NCBI RefSeq assembly: GCF_963678635.1
Contig: NC_087068.1
Coordinates: 56,328,467 to 56,392,466 of the forward strand
DNA: 64,000 bases
Reading direction: 5' to 3'
From: Symsagittifera roscoffensis
Lineage: Eukaryota; Xenacoelomorpha; Acoela; Convolutidae
In this document: in pieces, positions 57,201-64,000 of the stretch
Position numbering within the stretch: position 1 is the first letter of the stretch
Layout: each line of letters begins with the position of its first letter
The notes under the pieces: generated by a model
Told to the model about the DNA's origin: nothing
Seen by the model: only the letters and a program-made list of their open reading frames with translations
Databases searched by the model: none
Made by a program: the position numbers and the translations under genes

Positions 57201-60200
57201 AACAAGTTATCGATCTATCAAAACAAATACCTCTACAATGACATCACTTAATTTGAAGAAACTAAATAAATTTTTGTTGAAACATCCAGAAATCACAAGC
57301 GGCAGTAGCAGCGAGGTGGAGATAGTAGACGCACGACTGGAGGCGGAGACACATCACACTATGGACATCCGATGCAACACGGTAATCTCCATTCCTTCGG
57401 CATTCGGAGGCGAACTCTTTCCGGCGGCATACCCAGCAGGAGGAAATGTAATCATGTCAGTGATTCCCCGGGACTGTAAGATCATCCGAAAAAGCAGTGC
57501 ACTGCCAGAACTATTCAACCTAAAGCTAGTTGAAGCAAATTATAAAGGGGACCCTCAGATGCGTGCGATAAAAGAACTGGTGGAGAGTAAGGACCCGGAA
57601 TTGGAAAAGAAGGTCAGAGCAATGGGTGCCTACCTCGGACAGCACACACATGATTTCCACGTGCGGGAAAATTGCCTGTGGATGGACGAACGACTCGTCA
57701 TCCCCATACCACTCAGAAAGGCTGTAGTCAATCGCCTACATTCTTTTCACCACGGGCGCTCGAATATGTTCGAGGCTGCGAGGGATGTCTGGTTTCCCTA
57801 TCTCCACCGGAATTAAGTTGCAGCTGCGGATGGGTGCAAGGAATGCACGGACGCAGGTAAAAGCCTTAAACCATTATGCGCTAAAGGTGACGTTGGGAAA
57901 GTATATGAACCACGGGAGCCGAATGAATGTCTACAGCTAGATTTTTGGGGTCCGATTAGATACTTAAATGAATCGAGTAAATATGTTTTGGTAGCGGTCG
58001 ATCGATTCTCACGCTGGCCCTCTGCAATGATCTGCGGGAATAATAAAAGCGATAAGGTCCTTAAGTTCATTAAACAATACATATCTCAACATGGTGTCCC
58101 TAGGAAAATTTTTATGGTCCAAGGATCAAGTTTCACATCGAATGCAGTTAAATCATTTTGAAATTCCGAAGGAATAGAAATAATTTATTCACCCGTGAAT
58201 GATCATCGTGCAACCGGATGTGTTGAACGTACCATTGGCAGCATGAAAAACTTTGTCCTAACTTACGCAAAAGAAAAAGATAGCGGAAATTTAGAATCAA
58301 TGATAGAACGAGCCTTGAGTGCTCTAAGATTTGCTCCGAATGCTACTCTCAAAATATCGCCGTTTGAAGCTCATCACGGCAGGGAAGCAAATACGGTCCT
58401 TCGAAATCTTACGAAAAAGCCAACCCTGCAAAACCTAAATTGGGCCAGAGTGTTGAAACAAAAATCTGCCTATTTAGATTCTACTGACCTAAGAAATCAG
58501 AAAATTCCCCAACCCATGGCAACGGATTGGGAGGAACGATCCGACGTTGAGTTTGATGTCGATCACATGAACCACCCTAGACGACTGGAACAGAATCAAC
58601 TAGTTTCGGCGGCGGATGGAACACCAATGGTTGACGGGAAACAGGCCTTGGGGGGCAAGTCCAAACAGCCAAGTAAACGGACCGAGCTTTTGTTCCAACG
58701 ACTTAAGGACAGCAATAAAAGGTATAGACCCATAAACCAAAAAGTAGTTAGCGAATCTAAGCACACTCTAACTCTAGCAAATGGCCTGTACTTAGGAAAA
58801 ATGGGGTTGCTGAGATAGTCATCAAGACCAACGCGCCAAATACTGCGAGCAAACTAACGCTACCACCCCCAGCCATGAGTGCGCTGAAACGTCGGGCGGA
58901 ATTGAAGCGAGCACTAAACGAACAGGCGGCGGGTACAAGCACACAGAGTAAGGCCGAAATCAGAACGCGAGAAATTTCACCAGTGGAGGAGGCAGACTCG
59001 GATTCGGAGTACGAGCCGATAACAATTTCAAAATATGCAGGGAACCCAACAACAGCACCCGATCGGAACGTGGAAGAGAATGCACCAAAGGTGCCTAAAG
59101 ATGTAGAAAACGTAGCGGGAAGACCCAACTTATCCGAAGGAAGCGGAGTTCCAACATCCAAGGGGGTGGACACGGAGGTCCAAACCATGAGCACCGAACA
59201 AGGGGGAAGTGCCCCGAATTTGAGTAACGAAGGACAAGGAGAAAAACAGCCTAAAAAGAAAGGGGAGCGAGGGCGACGTTTACGCCTCGTATCATATTCT
59301 TGTCAGGAATCAGAAGACCAAGATGGGACAGGATCAAGGAAAAGTACCAGGAAACGGACGGCGGTATCCAAATTTGGCAGGGTTATGATAGACAGTATAT
59401 TGAAAGCGAGAACAACCAAAGGAGGGGAAGACAGAGAGCGGGACACGAATTAAGCAAGAAGATACACTTGAAAGATGGAGTGAAAAAGAAAACTAAAGAA
59501 AACTATTTAAACTAAAACTTATGCCCAGGGAGAGGGTGGACTACTGCGGGTCCAAAACTCAAACATTTCTCCGTCGGATAATTTTTAAAACTTTTGTTTA
59601 AAAAAATGATTGTTGAGGGAATGTCATATATATATTATTCCTAGTATCTCACTATATATATTACGTTGTTGGCGCCATTGGTTTAGCCATGTGTTTGGTG
59701 CGGCTACCAATTAATTAATACCTGCCAATCTTAGTTAAGTCTGTTGTGTTTTGAGTTATCGTTGTTAACCGTTAAGACTAAAACAAGTCAGTCTAAATTC
59801 AGTGAATTTACGATATTGAACTTACATTTTTCACAACTCAAAAAAACATGCTTTTTTAAAAGCAAATACTAGTCCAAATAGCTTGAAAGGAAGTCGCAAC
59901 ATACAAGGTTTTACCTTGACACCAGCAAAATTTTCGGAGAATGCGAGGAATATATTTATTCTGAAGTTTCATTTTTGTTCAGAACACTCTCAAAAAGAAT
60001 CTGCTCCCTCGGGTCCAGTCGACAAAAAAACTATGTGGGCCAGCGGGTATGCACTCCACTATTTCAAACTGACACCAGCCTGTCAAAGCTGCTTGTTTCT
60101 TAACTTACACAAAATCAAGTAAATTTTGTGAATTTTGCAAACCTGAAAGCGTTCTAAAGCTTCAAACAAGGCTAGTTGGCAAACTAAATAGCATGTAATA

Positions 60201-62736
60201 CTTTCTTGTCTCGGGTTCTTAGGCTTTTTGTCGAAAATTTTGTCGACTAAAATCAAAAAGTTTGAGATCAAACTTCAAAAAACATTGTTCTTACAACAAA
60301 AGGGAAAAAACCTCAGTGTTTTATCTAGCATTTAACGTCGTAGGAGGTAATTTAGATTTCAAAATAATTCAACAAAACATTAAAAATAAAAAAAATAAGT
60401 AATTTAAATATTTTTTGAACAATTTTGAGAAAAAACCATTTCCTCACACGTGAAATATAAATCTAAAGTGAAATAGAAGTGAAATATAAATCTAAAGTGA
60501 AATATAAACCTAAAGTTTAAGCGTTAGTAACATAGCAACAAAACCAAAAATTTTGTCTCTACTCAACTTGGGAAAATTTCTGTTCGAGATGTATAGTGCG
60601 ATAAATACAATTTAGCCAATTGGCAATTTTCAAAACCCCATATTTTTACAAGAAAAAAAATCAGTGATAATTTTCTTGAACTAGCTCTAAATATCGATAC
60701 CTTTCTAATGGTATTAAAAATTTCATCATAAACTGTTGTTTTAGAACATTTTGATTCTTAAGAAAATCACATCAAGCACAAAATTTTGTCACTATCTTCA
60801 AAAGTTGGATCCAAAAAATGGTTTCAATTGTGGATGCAAGTTTAATTTTCACTTTTGTGGAAGATCTTTTTTCAGCGATAAATTGAATTAGGTTATTTTT
60901 AATACCATAATGTTTATTACCCAATCAAATAGTTTTCATTACGAGTCAAGTCTTTTGTTTTACATACACATAAAATTATTTTAAAAAGTCTGAACCATTA
61001 TGAGGCCGAACTGTGCATGTTAGATAGGCGCACAGTTGCCTTGGTCGCTGGAATCTAAGACAAATGTTCAAGCAAGTTCTCAAGAGTGAGTGTATTCCAC
61101 TAACAAATTTTCCGATTCTGCACCCAACCGTCTTGAAGATTAAGTTTTGTCTGCAAATTAGTAGCGTCGCGGCTTCCGCTACGTGCGAATGTAGCAGTTT
61201 GTTCTGGATTCCGCGAAATTAAATAAGTGCTGCAAAAGTGCACTGTTTAAATGTAATTGTGAAAGGAATTCTTTTTTAGCGGATTCCCCTTATGAAAACG
61301 GGCTCCAAAAAATTTGAGTCAAACAGTGTTTTAACTCTTTGTTTGTGGAGCCCAAAACAACAAAAAGATAGAAAAAAATGCAATGTTGCGGAATCAGTTT
61401 TCAGCTTATTCAGAAATCCGCTTACAATCCGTAAATTTCATAATTTGGCCTCGTAATGAATATATTTACAGAGAGTTCTAATTTAATGTTTGATTGATAT
61501 GTTTCTATTGATCAAAATAGCGACCACGTTACTCACTTATACTATGATCTTAAGTTTGCTTAATTGCAACAGAAATGGAATATAAATTTTTTGAAAAATA
61601 AGAGCATATTTCATTCGACTACCGTTTTTGGCGTCTTGTTCGTTAAACGAAAACCAGTTGAAGTCGGCGAACTTCTCTCGCACCATCTGTTCAAACAAAA
61701 CGAGGTCTTCCGTCTCTGGTTGTCTCTGAATATCAGTGCGTTTAGTCCAGAAGCCCATAACACAAAAATATTGACTGAAAAAAATGAACATTTAGAAAAT
61801 AATAGAACAAATAAAAGAAAAAAGTTTTCTTCTACATTTTTGCAAAATTGTAAAGAATTGACGCTCTTGAGTACAGGAAGCATTTAACTTTTATTTAACT
61901 TTTCAAAATATGTGCTGAACTTATTTTTTGAGTTTTAGGGCAAACCTACACAGAACGCGAATGCAAAAATATATTAAATATATGATACAAACCTACTCAT
62001 TTACTGCTCATGCTCTGGTTAAAATGGGGGTGCTCCGATATTAAACAGGGAAAATTTTAGGGGCGGAATAAGATGGACACCCCTCGCCCTCGGGAATTCG
62101 ACCCCCCTGCCGACCCAAAGGGTCCCCCTTTGTAATATTTTGAGGTATCGGATTTTTAATGACGGGCCCTAAAATTTTTTTAAGGCGTCAGTGGCGCCAA
62201 CATATACTAATTATACAACATGGCGCCAACATATACAAAACTTTCCAAAAAGTGCCTCAAAACGCCTCTGTCGGCCTGTTTTTTTTCAAAATTTTGCCTG
62301 GGGCGCAGAAACTTTTGCCAAAGCAGAGTCTTGGTAGTGCTTTGGGAGAGCTCGGAAAATCAATTTGGTCGACAAATTTTTCTAATTTTTTTTGAAAATC
62401 CGCAATTTCCCCCTAAAGTTAATTTGAAGTTTAAGCACTAAAGGCCTGCATGTAATGTGCTCAAATCTGATTGGCTGAAAAATATTACTGTCAACCAAGT
62501 GAACTATCTTCCTAAATTGATTTAAGGGGAAGATTGTTCACTTGGTCCAATTAAATTGTATTGAATTTGTACATTTTTGAATATCTTAAGCTGAAGCTAA
62601 GAGCATGTTTTACTGTACCTGAACTGTTGACATTTCAGCCCAAGTGGATTTAGCCGATCTGGCATCAAAAATCCGAGTGATTCTTGATTATGATCGGTGG
62701 GTTTTTTCTTTCCAGAAGAAACTGTTAAGATAACGG
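51255..62736 (-). CDS. Unrecognised multi-exon gene, paralogue 2, gypsy in intron
   Basis: Exons: A 62736-62619 (118 bp) and B 61774-61623 (152 bp), both the same length as in paralogue 1 and joined in the same phase; C 52188-52058; and F 51554-51255 with stop TAA. Key words match: SLGFLMPDRLNPLGLKCQQF, VREKFADFNWFSFNEQD, QHGQKNGMSPSEYLNKVSDF, VGFGTGELKIKGTR, FVLPPSGNSTMV, LTFEWFLENVVC. Exon C is 131 bp, against 132 in paralogue 1: one base is missing at about 52168-52169, which shifts its first ten codons, unless splicing uses the CAG just at that point. Gypsy copy 3 (53800-59835) lies in the B-C interval, stretching it to over 9 kb. The exon D match is missing. The gene is either decaying or spliced differently. 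Confidence 0.65.
52189..53799. other. Intron of paralogue 2, left of gypsy
   Basis: AT-rich. 52430-52470 has the CGGCTTTTTTGGCCTGTTTT words of the 31310 repeat. 53585-53690 matches the repeat at 30374-30480. No further exon was identified. Confidence 0.5.
53800..53891. repeat. Abnormal 5' terminus: 38-bp inverted repeat of LTR end
   Basis: 53854-53891 (TTCAGTGAATTTACGATATT then GAACTTACATTTTTCACA) is the 3' end of the LTR, identical to 59798-59835. 53800-53837 is its exact reverse complement; the 16-bp spacer is AGAGGTGGTGAATTAA-like. The usual TGTCATATATAT LTR start is absent. The unit still begins with TG and abuts the ACTC target repeat. Confidence 0.95.
53891..54710 (+). pseudogene. gag of gypsy copy 3
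   Basis: The start codon overlaps the last base of the LTR remnant and the primer binding region (TGGCGCAGCAAG). The frame runs through LPEDVNGKNRLEAEQTLIS and LYLCLGERG to a TAG at 54182, continues in the same frame through HLDLATTRYPRVLNEF and FETYQLLSRKQRDGET to a TGA at 54380, then stays open into pol. Capsid-type sequence without further recognisable domains; an Arg/Gly-rich basic stretch (about 54620-54700) leads to the zinc knuckles. Confidence 0.85.
54711..56530 (+). CDS. gypsy copy 3: zinc knuckles, protease, RT (open)
   Basis: The open frame 54386-56530 covers, in order: an unusual first cysteine cluster CYNCDQSG...HIPKCPARNATC, then a canonical CIFCKKTGHYERTC knuckle (54711-54825); an acidic Ser/Asp spacer; a protease with IDSGSPIFIFTIGEL (about 55097-55141) and GGCRPSIIGRDL; and a full RT with KKDGSVKLALESRELNKQ, FITMDLTYAYGQL, YGLTTMPAEIQRVMDAIL and the catalytic AFIDDILVIS (56035-56064). 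All RT catalytic aspartates are present. The frame ends at 56530 because of a single-base deletion near 56467, at the RT/RNase H junction. Protease and RT look recently functional. Confidence 0.9.
56468..57816 (+). CDS. gypsy copy 3: RNase H and integrase zinc-binding domain
   Basis: This continues pol in the next frame: CDASHNGLGAVLEQLGAEGW, FASRFLNAAEKKYSTNELEM, VVTDHKALVSLLNGNN and LADYLSRHP form RNase H (56480-56850). A 150-residue hydrophilic linker follows, then LPELFNLKLVEANY and the HHCC-type region of integrase with FHHGRSNMFEAARDVWFP. The TAA at 57814 interrupts just before the CKECTDAG half of the zinc site. Confidence 0.85.
57817..58818 (+). pseudogene. gypsy copy 3: integrase core and tail
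   Basis: Same frame as the RNase H part after the TAA at 57814. CKECTDAGKSLKPLCAKG completes the zinc site, then QLDFWGPIRYLN (first catalytic D). At the second catalytic position the codon GTC (58117-58119) gives MVQGSS, where copy 2 has VDRGTN, so the acid is lost. TGA at 58159 adds a stop. DHRATGCVERTIG holds the catalytic E. The open part 58195-58818 includes KISPFEAHHGREANTV. Integrase from this copy cannot work. Confidence 0.85.
58819..59453 (+). CDS. gypsy copy 3: acidic C-terminal extension of pol
   Basis: A 192-residue frame (58875-59453) starting SALKRRAELKRALNE, rich in Glu, Lys, Ser and Thr, with a basic end (KSTRKRTAVSKFGRV). It has no signal peptide, membrane segment or known domain. 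In its frame the sequence is open upstream (VAEIVIKTNAPNTASKL) back to 58812, where one frameshift (near AAAAATGGGG, 58797-58806) links it to the integrase frame. It is therefore likely the integrase C-terminal tail rather than a separate env-like gene. The equivalent at 40958-41488 of copy 2 has similar composition but low identity. Confidence 0.6.
59622..59835 (+). repeat. 3' LTR of gypsy copy 3
   Basis: Starts TGTCATATATATATTATTCC after the purine tract TTGAGGGAA, ends ACTTACATTTTTCACA; 214 bp. Its start resembles that of the copy 2 LTR (TGTCATAG) only in the first bases. Confidence 0.9.
59840..60995. other. Intron of paralogue 2, right of gypsy
   Basis: 59890-59930 is a copy of the 5990 repeat (GAAGTCGCAACATACAAGG, TTTTACCTTGACACC). 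60030-60050 GGGCCAGCGGGTATG resembles a polymerase III A box, but no B box follows. AAATATAAATCTAAAGTG words are tandem at 60460-60520. No exon found. Confidence 0.4.
60996..61458. mobile_element. Small copy of the GCGGATTCCGC element
   Basis: Ends CATTATGAGGCCGAACTGTG and, inward from 61458, CATTACGAGGCCAAATTATG. The interior (463 bp) has a few diverged GCGGATTCC/GGAATC motifs (AGCGGATTCCCC, TTGCGGAATC, ATTCCGCGAAA). Same family as 6445-7795, internally deleted. Lies in the intron of paralogue 2. Confidence 0.65.
62150..62350 (+). repeat. GGCGCC dispersed repeat
   Basis: GTGGCGCCAACATATACTAA, GGCGCCAACATATAC, AAAAAGTGCCTCAAAACGCC, GGCCTGTTTTTTTT and TTTTGCCTGGGGC match 31310-31500. The GGCGCCAACATATAC word occurs twice in tandem. 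Confidence 0.65.
62430..62552 (+). mobile_element. CAAGTTAAC-type MITE, copy c (partial)
   Basis: CTGCATGTAATGTGCTCAAA, then TCTGATTGGCTGAAAA, matches copy b. It is followed by the hairpin ACCAAGTGAACTATCTTCC ... GGGAAGATTGTTCACTTGGT. The left half of the element is missing or unrecognisable. Confidence 0.65.
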
Positions 62737-63240
62737 CTAAACAAAAAATGAAGAGTTCATTGAAGTAAAAAAAAAGAAGAACTCAATAAACAAAAAATTG
62801 AAATCCAACCAAGTCAAAAAAATACGACGTTGGTCTGCGAAAAAACCGGTCCTCTTAAAATGACTTCCAGTACAAGTATGAACAAACTTAACACCAGAAA
62901 ATCGGACCAAGTGAACAATCTCATGCAAACCTTACTGTTTGAAATTTTCTCTGAAAAAAAGGTTGGTCTACCTGGGGGCGGAGATTGTTCTCATGTGCCA
63001 GAAAATCTTTCAACACAATCAAATTAGGCGAAACTAACGCTGCCGTCACGGTCAAAAAATGTTTGACAATATGATTGTCAGGTTGATAGACATCCAATTA
63101 CCTCACAAGGTCATATTGCACCGATCATATAATTGGGCACTAGTACAATTTTAGGCGTGCAAAACAATTCAGGATACAAAAAACTCTAGTTTCAGTTACT
63201 AATTTTGTAAACCTTTATCAAGCCTACTCTTTCCCCATTA
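62737..63240. other. 5' flank of paralogue 2
   Basis: 62880-62905 has ACCAAGTGAACAATCTC, another half of the CAAGTTAAC family. No start exon was identified. Confidence 0.35.
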
Positions 63241-63560
63241 CGACTCCAAGCTCAGATACTTTGGTAATTGTTTGCATTCCGCGCATATTGCCCTTAAAAT
63301 CCGCATAATTTGGGCTGAATTCTCAACATATCAAAATCCTTTGCAGTCGGAATACTGTTGGAATCGAATCAAATGTTTAAGCACAAGGCGCTTAATCTGA
63401 GCTTTGGCTATCGAGCAAGAATTTGGAATCCAGTGTTACAATGCGGATTTTGGAGACCTTTTGGAATTAAGGTTTGCTTGATTTGGATTCCACAGGAAAA
63501 AAAAACATTTTATTCTACAGTTCAAAAAGTAGAATTGTGGAATTCAAGGAAAAAAAACTG
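63240..63560. repeat. Remnant of the GCGGATTCC family
   Basis: Several diverged GGAATCC/GCGGATT words (GGAATCGAATC, TTTGGAATCCAGTG, AATGCGGATTTTGG, TTGGATTCCACAGG, GTGGAATTC) lie close together, as in the 6445-7795 element; no terminal repeats. Confidence 0.4.
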
Positions 63561-64000
63561 AGTTTCTATCTTTGTTATTAAAACGGCTGTTTCTATTAAT
63601 TGGGGGAGGGGGGGGGGCTGATTTAGATCGTCTTGATTCTACCTGTCTCTTATCATGGGAACTCTTCTTGCGCCATTGTTTAAATCGAAACATCGCAATC
63701 GCTGTTAACAGATCCGTTCCATACCCAAGCTTGAAGTTACTTTTTCGCTAAACTGTTGGTGTACACTTTGCAGTGAAGATTTGCTTTTGTGTGGTTTTTG
63801 AGTGCTTCGAATGCCACACGCCTCGTTTTTTGATATTATTTCACGGCATTCACTGTCCTCCTGTCTCCTGCGCTTAGATGGTTTCCCGGGTCGAGATCCC
63901 GCTCAAAAACCGCTCAAGACATGAGCGGTTTGAGCGGTTTTCCCGCAAGATTTGAGCGGTTTGAATGGTTTGGGGGATTTTTTTTTTTTGGAAAAACCGC
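63561..64000. other. G run and GAGCGGTTT repeats at window end
   Basis: A G run at about 63601-63617. At 63898-63978 the words AACCGCTCAA and TTGAGCGGTTT repeat in both orientations. GGGTCGAGATCCCG at about 63889 resembles a polymerase III B box, but no A box was found. No gene. Confidence 0.4.

Larger units (their letters stand above)
53800..59835 (+). mobile_element. Ty3/gypsy element (copy 3), nearly complete, odd 5' end
   Basis: It is flanked by ACTC on both sides (53796-53799 and 59836-59839), a 4-bp target duplication that fixes the termini. The 3' LTR is 59622-59835. The 5' LTR is nearly all missing and is replaced by an inverted copy of its own 3' end. Gag, protease, RT, RNase H, integrase and tail are present with three in-frame stops in gag and integrase, two frameshifts and one visible catalytic change. 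It inserted on the plus strand within an intron of a minus-strand gene. Confidence 0.92.

Noticed and set aside
58875-59453. Env-like third gene in gypsy copy 3
   Set aside because: No signal peptide, membrane anchor or furin-type site, and the sequence is continuous with integrase apart from one frameshift.

Overview
This is an AT-rich stretch of animal (metazoan) nuclear DNA. The signs are spliced genes with GT...AG introns, pyrimidine-tract-plus-AG acceptors, multi-exon rhodopsin-family GPCRs and an F-box/leucine-rich-repeat gene. There are also many eukaryotic transposon families (Ty3/gypsy, Merlin, a MULE fragment, several MITE-like families). No bacterial-style gene packing, operons or CRISPR arrays are present. 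The lineage cannot be fixed from the sequence; an invertebrate with small exons and a heavy load of non-autonomous DNA elements fits best.

Host genes. Most short open reading frames here are chance; the real genes had to be assembled from exons by splice phase. (1) 12711-14231, +: a two-exon class A GPCR of 366 residues with seven membrane segments. (2) 33451-35220, -: a complete four-exon F-box/LRR protein (307 aa) whose F-box exon is very short. (3) 20995-26231, -: three phase-compatible exons of a second class A GPCR carrying TM1-TM5; TM6-TM7 were not found. (4) 44321-46612, - and 51255-62736, -: two tandem paralogues of a multi-exon gene family I do not recognise, probably secreted. Exons A and B have identical lengths in both, exons C and F are homologous, and a 6 kb gypsy element sits in an intron of the second copy. 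(5) 14789-14997, -: the C-terminal exon of a small membrane protein ending where a transposon terminal repeat begins.

Mobile DNA. Three Ty3/gypsy elements: a decayed minus-strand copy at the left edge (1 to about 2830), a decayed full-length copy with 126-127 bp LTRs (36059-41940), and a younger copy (53800-59835). The young copy has a 4-bp target duplication but an abnormal 5' end that is an inverted copy of its LTR 3' end. A Merlin-type (IS1016/ISXO2-like) transposase pseudogene with its own terminal repeats lies at 15525-16687, and a deletion derivative (MITE) with the same ends at 29175-29598. Other families: an element packed with GCGGATTCCGC-like motifs (6445-7795, 60996-61458, one end at 14998), a CAAGTTAAC-ended MITE (21173-21370, 42512-42722, about 62430-62552), an element with CCCGCAGTGACAAAA ends containing a 901-bp tandem duplication (16850-18918), and a palindromic ATTATAATCCATTATAAT-rich element (48489-49371). 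There is also a GGCGCC/GGAGGGAGCGCGCC dispersed repeat, tRNA-like SINE heads and several hairpins.

Tandem repeats include a 53-bp minisatellite of about 15 units (32191-32995), a roughly 199-bp repeat just upstream of the first GPCR, and degenerate copies of a GPCR exon/intron boundary (19906-21030). Stretches not listed as genes or repeats showed nothing I could support beyond AT-rich sequence.
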